This document shows positions 17,857 through 26,688 of a stretch of DNA of 64,000 nucleotides, piece after piece. The stretch comes from Falsiroseomonas sp051433195 (GTDB taxonomy: Bacteria; Pseudomonadota; Alphaproteobacteria; Acetobacterales; Acetobacteraceae), in NCBI RefSeq assembly GCF_051433195.1, contig NZ_JBHMFT010000022.1:1-64000 (forward strand). Reading direction: 5' to 3'. Under the pieces are notes generated by a model. The model did no database searches, was not told the origin of the DNA, and saw only the letters and a program-made list of their open reading frames with translations. A program made the position numbers and the translations under genes. Position 1 is the first letter of the stretch; each line of letters begins with the position of its first letter.

Positions 17857-18013
17857 GCGCTTCCTGCCCCGCCCCATGCTGCCGTTCGTCGCCGGCGCTC
17901 GTCACCGGTCCGGGTGATCCTTCCCGCCGTTCCGACCGCCAGGGACGCTTTCGCCGGCGGGTGGTTCGGGGTAACCCCCTTGCGCAGACATTGGCGCGAA
18001 GGATTGGGAAGCC

Positions 18014-18667
18014 ATGCACCCGCGCGTCGGACGCCACGGGAATTTCCGCGAAGGTAGGGGCCACCGTCCTGCGGATCAAGCGGCCGGGGCACTGCGGCGC
18101 GCCGCGGGCCCTCTGCTGCTGGGCCTCGCGCTGGCCGGGTGCAGCGACGGCGTGCCGAGGGACGCCGACCCGCGCATCTGGTGGCGCAACCTGAGCGGCG
18201 GCTACCTGGATGGGCGGGAGCCGCCGCCAGGCCGCGACGCGCCTTATCCGAACCTGGCGACCGTGCCGCCGCGGCCGGTGCCGCCGGATGCGGCGACACG
18301 GGCCGCCATCACCGAGGCCCTGGCGGCGGACCGCCAAGGCTCGCGGGATGCGCTGATCGTGGCGCCGGCCGGCCCGCCGCAGGCCGGCACTGGCCTGCCC
18401 GGGGGCACCCGGCCGCCGGCGCCGCCGCGCCTGGCCGCGGTGCCGCGGATCAACCTGGACCCGGAGCCGGCACCCGGCCCCCAGGCCGCGCCGCGCGCCG
18501 CGCCGGTGGTGGTGGCGCCGGCCGCCGAGGCGCAGGCCCCGCCGCCGCTGTCCGGCCCGCCCGCCGCGCCGGCGCCAAGCCTGCTGGCGCCACCCGCCGC
18601 CGCACCGGACCTGTCCGGCCCGCCCCCGGCGCCGGGGGCGGACCTGCTGGCGCCTCGCCGCGACTGA
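18014..18667 (+). CDS. Proline-rich predicted lipoprotein
   Basis: 217-aa protein. A lipobox (LLLGLALAGC) is preceded by an unusually long basic N-terminus of about 33 residues, so the true start may lie further in, although no ATG/GTG is available in frame. The start of the mature part (DPRIWWRNLSGGYLDGREPPPGRD) is the only complex region. The rest is Pro/Ala-rich, with repeats of the type SGPP-AP-LLAPP near the C-terminus that suggest an extended cell-wall-spanning linker. The aminotransferase gene follows at 50 nt. Function unknown. Confidence 0.7.
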   Translation: MHPRVGRHGNFREGRGHRPADQAAGALRRAAGPLLLGLALAGCSDGVPRDADPRIWWRNLSGGYLDGREPPPGRDAPYPNLATVPPRPVPPDAATRAAITEALAADRQGSRDALIVAPAGPPQAGTGLPGGTRPPAPPRLAAVPRINLDPEPAPGPQAAPRAAPVVVAPAAEAQAPPPLSGPPAAPAPSLLAPPAAAPDLSGPPPAPGADLLAPRRD

Positions 18668-18717
18668 ACCCTTGCGCTATCCTCACAGCCCGCACGCAGC
18701 CCACGGACCCTGAGACC

Positions 18718-19941
18718 ATGACCGAGGAGTTCCACCGCATCCGGCGCCTGCCGCCCTATGTCTTCGCCGAGGTCAACTCGGCGAAGGCCAAGGCCCGCGC
18801 GGCGGCCGAGGACATCGTGGACCTCGGCATGGGCAACCCGGATTGCCCGACGCCGCCGCATATCGTGGCCAAGCTGGTGGAGGCGGTGGCCGACCCGCGC
18901 ACGCATCGCTACAGCGCCTCCAAGGGCATCCCCGGCCTGCGAAAGGCGCTCGCCGGCTATTACGACCGCCGCTTCAACGTGAAGCTGGACCCCGAGACCG
19001 AGGTGGTGGCGACGCTGGGCAGCAAGGAGGGGCTGGCGAACCTGGCCGCGGCCATCACCTCGCCGGGCGATACCATCCTGGTGCCGAACCCGTCCTACCC
19101 GATCCACCAGTTCGGCTTCGTGCTCGCCGGCGCCTCCGTCCGATCCGTGCCCTGCACCCCGGATGACGAGATGCTGGCGGCGCTCGACCGCGCGGTGCGG
19201 CATTCCGTGCCGAAGCCGACGGCGCTGATCGTGAACTTCCCGTCGAACCCGACGGCGATGCTGGCGGACCTGTATTTCTACCGGAAGATCGTGGAGTTCG
19301 CGCGCAGGCACGAGATCTTCATCCTGTCCGACCTTGCGTACGCGGAAATCTACTTCGGCAGCAACGTGCCGCCCTCGATCCTGGAAGTGCCGGGGGCGAA
19401 GGACGTGGCGGTGGAATTCACCTCCATGTCGAAGACCTACAACATGCCGGGCTGGCGCATGGGCTTCGCCGCCGGCAATCCGCGGCTGGTCTCGGCGCTG
19501 ACGCGGGTGAAGTCCTACCTGGACTACGGCGCCTTCGCCCCGATCCAGATCGCCGCCGCCGCCGCGCTGAACGGCCCGCAGGATTGCGTGCAGGAGATGC
19601 GCGACCTGTACCGGGAACGCCGCGACGTGATGGTGAAGGGCCTGGCGAGTGCCGGCTGGAAGGTGCCCTCCCCGGAGGGGTCGATGTTCCTCTGGGCGCC
19701 GATCCCGGAGCGCTTCGCGCATCTCGGCAGCGTCGATTTCGCCAAGCTGCTGCTGGCCAAGGCGAAGGTCGCCGTGGCGCCCGGCATCGGCTTCGGCGAG
19801 CACGGCGACGGCCATGTCCGCATCGCCCTGGTCGAGAACAGCCAGCGCATCCGCCAGGCCATGCGCGGCATCCGCAGCTTCCTGGCCGTCGACAATGCCG
19901 GGCCCGTAGACGCCCCGGCCGGTGCCGTGGACGCGGCCTGA
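18718..19941 (+). CDS. Class I/II aminotransferase, AlaC-like (alanine/LL-DAP aminotransferase family)
   Basis: PLP-dependent fold-type I aminotransferase, 407 aa. The cofactor lysine lies in TSMSKTYNMPGWRMGF near residue 240. NFPSNPTAMLADLYFY and LSDLAYAEIYF supply the PLP-phosphate and pyridine contacts. The opening RRLPPYVFAEVNSAKAKAR and overall pattern match the AlaC/YfdZ group, which makes alanine from pyruvate with glutamate; related proteins act as LL-diaminopimelate aminotransferases. The nearby downstream homoserine dehydrogenase gene supports an amino-acid biosynthesis role. Confidence 0.92.
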   Translation: MTEEFHRIRRLPPYVFAEVNSAKAKARAAAEDIVDLGMGNPDCPTPPHIVAKLVEAVADPRTHRYSASKGIPGLRKALAGYYDRRFNVKLDPETEVVATLGSKEGLANLAAAITSPGDTILVPNPSYPIHQFGFVLAGASVRSVPCTPDDEMLAALDRAVRHSVPKPTALIVNFPSNPTAMLADLYFYRKIVEFARRHEIFILSDLAYAEIYFGSNVPPSILEVPGAKDVAVEFTSMSKTYNMPGWRMGFAAGNPRLVSALTRVKSYLDYGAFAPIQIAAAAALNGPQDCVQEMRDLYRERRDVMVKGLASAGWKVPSPEGSMFLWAPIPERFAHLGSVDFAKLLLAKAKVAVAPGIGFGEHGDGHVRIALVENSQRIRQAMRGIRSFLAVDNAGPVDAPAGAVDAA

Positions 19942-19971
19942 ACCCTTACGACGCACCTCGACCCGAAAAGC

Positions 19972-19997
19972 CCTCTCCCCCCTGTCGGGGGGAGAGG
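19972..19997. repeat. REP-like palindrome (copy 1)
   Basis: Perfect 11-bp inverted repeat CCTCTCCCCCC / GGGGGGAGAGG with a 4-nt loop, in the gap between the aminotransferase and hom genes. A close relative sits at 32954-32984 between rfbB and the epimerase gene. No T-run follows, so it is not a classical terminator. Its similarity to the second copy and intergenic placement suggest a dispersed REP-type element. Confidence 0.7.
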
Positions 19998-20044
19998 ATT
20001 GGGTGAGGGGGGGCGCACAGCCTACTCATCTGGACGCAACATCA

Positions 20045-21337
20045 ATGACCAAGCCCCTCTCCATCGCCGTCGCCGGCCTCGGCACCGTCGGCGCCGGTGT
20101 CCTCGCCCTGTTGCGCGACAACGCCGCCACCATCACGGCCCGTGCCGGCCGCCCGCTGGCCGTCACCGCCGTCTCCGCCCGCGACCGCACGCGCGACCGC
20201 GGCATCTCGCTGTCCGGCCTTCGCTGGTACGAGGACCCGGTGGCGCTCGCGCATGACCCGCATGTGGATGTGGTAGTCGAGGCGATCGGCGGCAGCGATG
20301 GCCAGGCGGCCGCCCTGGTGCGCGCGGCGCTGGCCGCCGGCAAGCCGGTGGTCACCGCCAACAAGGCGCTGCTGGCGCTGCACGGCGCCGAACTGGCCGC
20401 AACCGCCGAGGCGAAGGGCGTGGCGCTGGGCTTCGAGGCGGCGGTGGCCGGCGGCATCCCGGTGATCAAGGCGATCCGCGAGGGTCTCGCCGCCAACGAC
20501 ATCTCCCGCATCACCGGCATCCTGAACGGCACCTGCAACTACATCCTGACCACGATGCGCGAGCGCGGCCGTGAATTCGCCGAGGCGCTGGCCGAGGCGC
20601 AGAAACTTGGCTACGCCGAAGCCGACCCGGCCTTCGACATCGACGGCGTCGATGCCGCGCACAAGCTGGCGATCCTGGCGGCGCTGGCCTTCGGCCGGCC
20701 GGTGGATTTCGCCGCGGTGCATGTCGAGGGCATCCGGGAAATCTCCGCGCTGGATATCAGGCTGGCGGAGGAACTGGGCTACCGCATCAAGCTGCTCGGC
20801 ATCGCGCGCCGCACGGATGCCGGGGTCGAGACCCGCGTGCATCCCTGCATGGTGCCGATCGCGCACCCGATCGCCCGTGTCGACGGCGTGTTCAACGCGG
20901 TGGTGGCGGAGGGGGATTTCTGCGGCCGCATCGTGCTGGAAGGCCGCGGCGCCGGCGCCGGGCCGACTGCCAGCGCGGTGGTGGCCGACCTGATCGACAT
21001 CGCCCGCGACCGCCGCACGCCGGTCTGGGGCGTGGCCGGTTCGGCGCTGTCCCAGGTGCCCTCGGTGCCCATGGGCAAGCGCGTCGGGGCCTACTACCTG
21101 CGGCTGATGGTGGTGGACCGCCCGGGCGTCATCGCCGACGTCACCGCCGCCCTGCGCGACCACCACATCAGCCTGGAATCCATGCTGCAGCGCGGCCGCG
21201 CGCCGGGCGAGGCGGTGCCGGTGGTGGTGACGACGCATGATTGCGAGGAGGCGCAGATGCGCGCTGCCATCGCCCGCATCCAGTCGCTGGAGGCGGTGGT
21301 GGAGAAGCCGGCGCTGATCCGGATCGAGGCGCTGTAG
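20045..21337 (+). CDS. hom: Homoserine dehydrogenase
   Basis: Reduces aspartate-semialdehyde to homoserine with NAD(P)H, the branch point to threonine, methionine and isoleucine. 430 aa from ATG 20045. The Rossmann motif is GLGTVGAGVLALL. VTANKALLALHG and AVAGGIPVIKAIREGL follow, and the catalytic domain carries GILNGTCNYILTTM and GYAEADPAFDIDGVDAAHK. A C-terminal ACT domain (LMVVDRPGVIADVTAALRD) predicts feedback control by threonine. It is monofunctional, with no aspartokinase part. It follows the aminotransferase gene in the same direction. Confidence 0.97.
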   Translation: MTKPLSIAVAGLGTVGAGVLALLRDNAATITARAGRPLAVTAVSARDRTRDRGISLSGLRWYEDPVALAHDPHVDVVVEAIGGSDGQAAALVRAALAAGKPVVTANKALLALHGAELAATAEAKGVALGFEAAVAGGIPVIKAIREGLAANDISRITGILNGTCNYILTTMRERGREFAEALAEAQKLGYAEADPAFDIDGVDAAHKLAILAALAFGRPVDFAAVHVEGIREISALDIRLAEELGYRIKLLGIARRTDAGVETRVHPCMVPIAHPIARVDGVFNAVVAEGDFCGRIVLEGRGAGAGPTASAVVADLIDIARDRRTPVWGVAGSALSQVPSVPMGKRVGAYYLRLMVVDRPGVIADVTAALRDHHISLESMLQRGRAPGEAVPVVVTTHDCEEAQMRAAIARIQSLEAVVEKPALIRIEAL

Positions 21338-21373
21338 CTTTACAGCCGCGCTGGGGCGGCCAGATGCGGGGGC

Positions 21374-21946
21374 ATGATCCTGCGCCGTATCCTGTTCGCC
21401 ATCCTCCTGCTCGGCTTGGCCGGCCCGTCCCAGGCGGAGCCCGCCTGGGATGCGCTGCGGGAGGGCGGCATCGTGCTGTTCCGGCATGCCCTGGCGCCGG
21501 GTGGCGGCGATCCGCCGGGCATGCGGCTCGGGGACTGCGCGACGCAGCGGAACCTGAGTGCCGAGGGGCGTGCCCAGGCCGTGCGGATCGGGCAGGCGTT
21601 CCGGGAGCGGGGCATCGCAGTGGGGGCCGTGCTCGCTTCCGGCTGGTGCCGGGCGCGGGAGACGGCGGACCTGGCCTTCCCGGGTCACGCCAGGCGCGAA
21701 CCTGTCTTCGATTCCTTCTTCGCCGATCGCGCCGCTGGCCCGGCGCAGACCGAGGCGGCCCGGCGTATGCTACTGGGCTGGTCCGGGCCGGGCGCGCTGG
21801 TCGTCAGCACCCACCAGGTGAACATCACTGCCCTGACCGGTGCGCTTTCCGCCTCCGGCGTGGGCATCTTCCCGGCCTCCGGCGAGGGCATCGTGCTGGC
21901 CCGCCGGGATGGCGCGTTGGCGGTGGTTGGCCGGATCAGGCCCTGA
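21374..21946 (+). CDS. Secreted histidine phosphatase family protein
   Basis: 190-aa protein of the phosphoglycerate-mutase-like superfamily with a cleavable signal peptide (MILRRILFAILLLGLAGPSQA). The catalytic motif usually written RHG reads FRHALAPGGGDPPG, which keeps the nucleophilic His but changes the Gly to Ala. ERGIAVGAVLASGWCRARETA supplies the second basic pocket, and STHQVNITALTG carries the C-terminal His. The small size fits secreted SixA-like or Ais-like phosphatases. The substrate is unknown; in Ais-type proteins it can be cell-surface sugar phosphate. Confidence 0.82.
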   Translation: MILRRILFAILLLGLAGPSQAEPAWDALREGGIVLFRHALAPGGGDPPGMRLGDCATQRNLSAEGRAQAVRIGQAFRERGIAVGAVLASGWCRARETADLAFPGHARREPVFDSFFADRAAGPAQTEAARRMLLGWSGPGALVVSTHQVNITALTGALSASGVGIFPASGEGIVLARRDGALAVVGRIRP

Positions 21947-22052
21947 ACCGGCCGCCGGTCACCACCCTGGCACCGCCAGGCCCCTTCCCGCCGGGCCTCG
22001 TTCCGGGCAACAAGACCCACACGAACACGCCCGCCCGGAAGGAACGCCCGCC

Positions 22053-23075
22053 ATGCCCGAGACCGATGCCCAGATGGACCGCCAGGTGCATGTCGACCGC
22101 AACCTGGCGCTGGAACTGGTGCGGGTGACGGAGGCGGCGGGGCTGGCCGCCAGCCGCTGGATGGGCCGCGGCGACAAGAACGCCGCCGACGGCGCGGCGG
22201 TGGAGGCCATGCGCCGCGCCTTCGACACCGTCGCCATCTCCGGCACCGTGGTGATCGGCGAGGGCGAGATGGACGAGGCGCCGATGCTCTATATCGGCGA
22301 GAAGGTCGGGCTCTATGCCAATGCCCAGGGGCCGAACATCCCCGAGGTGGATATCGCGGTGGACCCGCTGGAGGGCACCACCATCACCGCCAAGGGCGGC
22401 CCCAACGCCATGGCCTGCGTCGCGCTGGCGCAGAAGGGCGGCTTCCTGCACGCGCCGGACGTCTACATGGACAAGATCGCGGTCGGCCCCGGCCTGCCGG
22501 ACGGCGTTGTGCACATCGATGCCTCGGTCGAGGAGAACCTGACCAACCTGGCCAAGGCCAAGGGCCGCCGGGTCAGCGACCTCGTCGTCTGCCTGCTGGA
22601 CCGCGACCGGCACAAGGAGATCGTGAAGCGCTGCCGCGCCGCCGGTGCCCGCATCATGATGATCCCGGATGGCGATGTCTCCGGCGTGGTGGCGGTGTCC
22701 CAGCTCGACACCGGCGTGGATATCTACCTCGGCAGCGGCGGCGCGCCGGAGGGTGTGCTGGCGGCGGCGGCGCTGCGCTGCATCGGCGGCCAGATGCAGG
22801 GCCGGCTGATCTTCGAGAGCGAGGACCAGATCCTGCGCGCCAGGGACATGGGCATCACCGATGCCGGCCGGATCTATTCTATGATGGACATGGCGAAGGG
22901 CGACGTGATGTTCGCCGCCACCGGCGTCACCACCGGGCCGATGCTGCGCGGCGTGCGCGACTTCGGCAAGGGCGCCATCACCCATTCCATCGTGATGCGC
23001 TCGAAGTCCGGCACCGTCCGCTACGTCGAGGGGCACCACAACTTCGCGCTGAAGCCCGCGGCCTTTACGGGGTGA
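22053..23075 (+). CDS. glpX: Fructose-1,6-bisphosphatase class II
   Basis: Hydrolyses fructose-1,6-bisphosphate to fructose-6-phosphate in gluconeogenesis; class II enzymes often also act on sedoheptulose-1,7-bisphosphate. 340 aa. The metal and phosphate sites are visible as VVIGEGEMDEAPMLYIGE, AVDPLEGTTITAKGGPNAMA and GSGGAPEGVLAAAAL, with KGRRVSDLVVCLLDRDRH between them. The start at ATG 22053 is preceded by GGAAGGA about 8 nt upstream. Its stop overlaps the GTG of recJ by 4 nt. Confidence 0.97.
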   Translation: MPETDAQMDRQVHVDRNLALELVRVTEAAGLAASRWMGRGDKNAADGAAVEAMRRAFDTVAISGTVVIGEGEMDEAPMLYIGEKVGLYANAQGPNIPEVDIAVDPLEGTTITAKGGPNAMACVALAQKGGFLHAPDVYMDKIAVGPGLPDGVVHIDASVEENLTNLAKAKGRRVSDLVVCLLDRDRHKEIVKRCRAAGARIMMIPDGDVSGVVAVSQLDTGVDIYLGSGGAPEGVLAAAALRCIGGQMQGRLIFESEDQILRARDMGITDAGRIYSMMDMAKGDVMFAATGVTTGPMLRGVRDFGKGAITHSIVMRSKSGTVRYVEGHHNFALKPAAFTG

Positions 23076-24871
23076 GCGCGGAGCCGCTCATCCTGGGGGC
23101 GCCCGGCGCGGAAGTGGCGCTGGGGGTGCAGCGCAGTGCGCTCGGCCGGCGCTGGATCTGGCGGCAGGGCGATGCGCGCACCGGCCTCGGCATCGCGCAG
23201 CGGCTGGAACTGCCCGAACTGGTCGGGCGGCTGCTGGCGGCGCGTGGCGTCGGGGTGGATGCGGCGGCGACCTTCCTGGAGCCGACGCTGCGGGCGCTGA
23301 TGCCCGACCCCAGCACGCTGCGCGACATGGATGCAGCGGCGTCCCGCCTCGCCGATGCGGCGCAGCGTGGCGAACAGGTGGTGGTCTATGGCGACTACGA
23401 CGTGGACGGGGCGTGTTCCGGCGCGCTGACCGTGCGATTCCTGCGCGAGCTTGGGGCGCAGGTGGTGCACTACGTGCCGGACCGGCTTTCGGAGGGCTAC
23501 GGTCCCAACGCCGCCGCCATCGCCAGGCTGTGCGAGCGCGGCGCCACGCTGATCGTCACGGTGGATTGCGGCATCGCGGCGGAGGTGGCGCTGGAGGCCG
23601 CGGCCGGCCGCGCCGACATCGTCATCCTGGACCACCACAAGGCCGAAGGCCCGGTGCCGCGGGTGCGGGCGGCGGTGAACCCGAACCGGCTGGATTGCAG
23701 CAGCGGCCTCGGCCATCTGTGCGCCGCCGGGGTCGCCTTCCTCGCTGCCGTCGCCACGGTGCGGGAGATGCGGCGGCGCGGCGCCTTCGCGACCCGCCCC
23801 GAGCCGAAGCTGCTGGAGTTGCTGGACCTGGTGGCGCTGGCGACGGTCTGCGACGTGATGCCGCTGGTCGGGCTGAACCGGGCGCTGGTGGCGCAGGGGC
23901 TGAAGGTCATGGCGCGGCGCGGCCGCGCCGGCATCGCCGCGCTGCTGGAAGTGGCGATGGCGAAGGATGCGCCGACGGCGCACACGCTGGGCTTCCTGCT
24001 CGGCCCGCGCATCAACGCCTCCGGCCGCATCGATGAGAGCGACCTCGGCCTGCGGCTGCTGCTGGAGGACGACCCGCTGGAGGCGCGCGCCATGGCGGAG
24101 CGCCTCGATACCGTGAACAAGCGGCGGCAGGAGGTGGAGGCGGATGTGCTGGCCGCGGCACTCGCCGAATGCGAGCGCCAGGCGCTGCACGGCCACCCGG
24201 TGCTGCTGGTGGTCGGCGAGGGCTGGCACCCCGGCGTGGTCGGCATCGTCGCCGGCCGGATGAAGGAAAAGTACAACCGCCCGGCCTGCGTCGCCGGCGC
24301 GGCGGCGGGCATCGCCAAGGGCTCCGGGCGCTCCGTCGCCGGGGTGGACCTGGGTGCTGCCATCATCGCGGCACGCCAGGCGGGGCTGCTGGAGACCGGC
24401 GGCGGGCACGCCATGGCGGCGGGGTTTTCGTTCAAGGTGGCGCGGGAGGGGGAGTTCCATTCCTTCCTGGACGAGCGCCTGTCGCATGCCGCGGACCTGC
24501 CGGGTGCGGCCGACCTGGCGGTGGAGGGGGCGCTGGCGGTGCAGGGGGCGACGGTGGACGTCGCCTCCCAGATCGCGCGGCTGGCACCCTTCGGCGCGGG
24601 CAACGAGGAACCTGTGTTCGTTGTCTCCCGCGCCCGGGTGGTGCGGGCCGACCGGGTGGGGAAGGAGGGCGGCACGATTCGCGCCTTCCTGGAAGGCGAG
24701 GGTGGCGGCGGGCGGCTGAAGGCGATCTGCTTCCGGGCCAAGGAAGGCCCGCTGGCCGCGGCGCTGCTCGGCGGCGGCTCCCTGCACCTGGCGGGGCATC
24801 TGCGGGCGGAAAGCTGGAACGACAGCGTGACCGCGAGCTTCCATGTGGTGGATGCCGCGCCGGTTGTTTGA
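23072..24871 (+). CDS. recJ: Single-stranded-DNA-specific exonuclease RecJ
   Basis: 5'-3' ssDNA exonuclease of the DHH family used in recombination and mismatch or base-excision repair; 599 aa, the normal size. DHH motifs are present: VVVYGDYDVDGACSGAL (motif I), LIVTVDCGIA (motif II) and DIVILDHHKAEG (motif III). The DHHA1 domain contains GEGWHPGVVGIVAGRMKEKY and a GGGHAMAAGFS motif. The OB-like C-terminal part is also present. The GTG start overlaps the glpX stop (GTGA), so expression is coupled to glpX. Confidence 0.97.
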   Translation: MSAEPLILGAPGAEVALGVQRSALGRRWIWRQGDARTGLGIAQRLELPELVGRLLAARGVGVDAAATFLEPTLRALMPDPSTLRDMDAAASRLADAAQRGEQVVVYGDYDVDGACSGALTVRFLRELGAQVVHYVPDRLSEGYGPNAAAIARLCERGATLIVTVDCGIAAEVALEAAAGRADIVILDHHKAEGPVPRVRAAVNPNRLDCSSGLGHLCAAGVAFLAAVATVREMRRRGAFATRPEPKLLELLDLVALATVCDVMPLVGLNRALVAQGLKVMARRGRAGIAALLEVAMAKDAPTAHTLGFLLGPRINASGRIDESDLGLRLLLEDDPLEARAMAERLDTVNKRRQEVEADVLAAALAECERQALHGHPVLLVVGEGWHPGVVGIVAGRMKEKYNRPACVAGAAAGIAKGSGRSVAGVDLGAAIIAARQAGLLETGGGHAMAAGFSFKVAREGEFHSFLDERLSHAADLPGAADLAVEGALAVQGATVDVASQIARLAPFGAGNEEPVFVVSRARVVRADRVGKEGGTIRAFLEGEGGGGRLKAICFRAKEGPLAAALLGGGSLHLAGHLRAESWNDSVTASFHVVDAAPVV

Positions 24872-24944
24872 GACCGGTCGGGTGAATCGCTTGGTAACAA
24901 TGCCGGGCTTGAATGGCAGCCCCGCGGGGGCAACATCACGCTCG

Positions 24945-25244
24945 ATGGAAACGCACCGAACCCCGCCCGTCCTCGACATGACGCCCGAGGGCGATTTCCG
25001 CCAGCCGCCGACCCCGCCGCGTCCCGGCAAGCTGGACCGCTTCCTGGGCCGCGTCGGCGGCGTGGCGATCCTGGTGGCGCTGGTCGCCGGCGGGCTGCTG
25101 CTGGCCTCGCTGGCCGTGGTGTTCGTCGGGTTGATCCTGCCGGTGCTGCTGGTGGCCGGGCTGATCGGCGCCGGGTCGCTGTGGTGGCGGATGCGCCGGG
25201 CGAAGCAGCAGGGCCGGCCCGTCTTCGTCGTGATGCGCCGCTGA
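24945..25244 (+). CDS. Small membrane protein
   Basis: 99-aa protein: a Pro-rich cytoplasmic start (about 30 aa), then two hydrophobic segments (GVAILVALVAGGLLLASLAVVF and GLILPVLLVAGLIGAGSLWW) that may form a hairpin, then a basic tail RMRRAKQQGRPVFVVMRR. No family is recognised. It lies 73 nt after recJ and is followed at once by another small membrane-protein gene. ATG 24945 gives the shortest plausible form. Confidence 0.65.
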   Translation: METHRTPPVLDMTPEGDFRQPPTPPRPGKLDRFLGRVGGVAILVALVAGGLLLASLAVVFVGLILPVLLVAGLIGAGSLWWRMRRAKQQGRPVFVVMRR

Positions 25245-25573
25245 CGCGGGCGCCGTTCCGGGTCGAACCGGCCCGGCTCTACCAGGTTTCCGCGCGCGGC
25301 ACGGCCTGGACCGAGGGTGACCCGGCCGAGGCCGCCGCGCGCCTGCGCCGGATGCGCTGGCTGTTCGGCATCGGCATCGCGGTGAATGCGCTGACCTGGA
25401 CGGCGGCCGGCGCCGCGCTGGTGCTGGGCGGCCAGGCCTGGGGCGCCGGCTTCGGGCTTCTTGCGGTGCTGACGGCGCCGCTGCTGGCCTTGCCGGCCCT
25501 GGCCGAGGCGGCGGCATGGCGCCGCGCGCGGCGCTCGCACCGCCAGCGCCCACCCAACTTCCCGGCGCGGTAG
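25181..25573 (+). CDS. Small membrane protein, start uncertain
   Basis: Up to 130 aa from GTG 25181, which would overlap the previous gene by 64 nt; a CTG at 25241 overlapping its stop (CTGA) is an alternative that leaves about 110 aa. Two hydrophobic segments are seen (WLFGIGIAVNALTWTAAGAALVLG and GFGLLAVLTAPLLALPALAEA), flanked by Arg-rich ends. The segment FRVEPARLYQVSARGTAW before the first helix looks structured. Function unknown; the pairing with the preceding gene suggests a two-protein membrane unit. Confidence 0.55.
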   Translation: MVADAPGEAAGPARLRRDAPLTRAPFRVEPARLYQVSARGTAWTEGDPAEAAARLRRMRWLFGIGIAVNALTWTAAGAALVLGGQAWGAGFGLLAVLTAPLLALPALAEAAAWRRARRSHRQRPPNFPAR

Positions 25574-25580
25574 GGCCTCC

Positions 25581-26618
25581 TCAGGCAGCCGCCGCCATCG
25601 GCAGCGCGGCGTGTGCCTCCGCCAGCAGCCGGTACGAGTCCCGGCGCGCCTCCGCATCGTGACAGGGCGTCAGCACCGCGACTTCCTCCACCCCCTGCGC
25701 CGCCGCCATCTCCCGCAGCCGCGCCACCACCTGCTCCGGCGCGCCGACCAGGGCGCGGGCGCGCATGCGCTCGATCCGGGCGAGGTCGTCCGGCGTATAG
25801 GGGTAGGACTCGGCCTCCTCCAGGCTCGGCAGCGGCGGGTAGATGCCGCGGTCGCGCGACAGGCGCCACAGGGCGCGGGACTGGAACTGGCGGATCGCCT
25901 CGGCCTCGGTCGCGGCGGTCAGGGCGAAGACGGCCAGCGCGCCCTTCGGTGTCGCGAGGCGGCCGGGGGTGGCGGGGTGCGGGCGAAACCCTTCGCGGTA
26001 GAGCGCCATCGCCTCGGCGCTGCCGCGTCCGTCGGTGATGAAATGGGCGAAGCAGTAGGGCAGGCCGAAATAGGCGGCGAGCTGCGCGCCGAAATCGGAA
26101 CTGCCGAGGATCCACACCTCCGGCCGCGTCGGGATGTCCGGATTGGCGGTGACCATGCGGAAGGGATGGCTTTCCGGCAGTCCGTCGCCGAGCCAGCCCA
26201 TCAGGTCCTGCACGAGCTGCGGAAAGCGGTCCGCCGCCTGCGCCGCATCCGGGTTCAGCGCATAGGCGGTGCGGCCATCGGAGCCCGGGGCACGGCCGAC
26301 GCCGAGGTCGATGCGGCCGGGCGCGATCGCCTCCAGCACCCGGAACTGCTCGGCGATCTTCAGGGCGGAGTAGTGCGGCAGCATGATGCCGGCGGTGCCG
26401 ATGCGGATGCGCTGCGTGGTGGCGGCGATGGCGGCGACCAGGATCTCGGGCGCGGTGCCGGCGTGGGAGGCGCTGTTGTGGTGCTCGGCCAGCCAATAGC
26501 GGCGATAGCCCCACTGGTCGGCCAGCTTCGCCAGCGCCAGCGTCTCCCGGATCGCCTCGTCGGCGCCGCGGCCGGAGGCGATGGTGGATTGGTCGAGAAT
26601 GGACAGGCTGAGCGGCAT
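25581..26618 (-). CDS. LLM-class flavin-dependent monooxygenase, MsnO8 type
   Basis: Luciferase-like TIM-barrel flavoprotein, 345 aa, which oxidises an organic substrate with reduced FMN and O2. The start PLSLSILDQSTIASGRG and the blocks LAEHHNSASHAGTAPE, GTAGIMLPHYSALKIAEQF and APGRIDLGVGRAPGSDGR are diagnostic of the MsnO8/YhbW branch. ATG 26618 is chosen because the conserved N-terminal strand begins there. It is divergent from the deaminase gene. The substrate is unknown. Confidence 0.92.
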   Translation of the reverse strand: MPLSLSILDQSTIASGRGADEAIRETLALAKLADQWGYRRYWLAEHHNSASHAGTAPEILVAAIAATTQRIRIGTAGIMLPHYSALKIAEQFRVLEAIAPGRIDLGVGRAPGSDGRTAYALNPDAAQAADRFPQLVQDLMGWLGDGLPESHPFRMVTANPDIPTRPEVWILGSSDFGAQLAAYFGLPYCFAHFITDGRGSAEAMALYREGFRPHPATPGRLATPKGALAVFALTAATEAEAIRQFQSRALWRLSRDRGIYPPLPSLEEAESYPYTPDDLARIERMRARALVGAPEQVVARLREMAAAQGVEEVAVLTPCHDAEARRDSYRLLAEAHAALPMAAAA

Positions 26619-26688
26619 GATGGACCCTCCGGACCGCCAAGGTGGGGCCTTCGCCCCGTCGCGTCGAGGCTTTGGGTCGAGGTTGCTG

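Noticed and set aside
24945..25573. A single frameshifted membrane protein instead of two
   Set aside because: Each frame has its own two-helix hydrophobic pattern and charged tail, and the first has a clean stop, so two small genes are more likely.
23021..25657. 878-codon minus-strand open frame opposite recJ
   Set aside because: Low-complexity translation opposite a clear recJ; a typical effect of extreme GC content.
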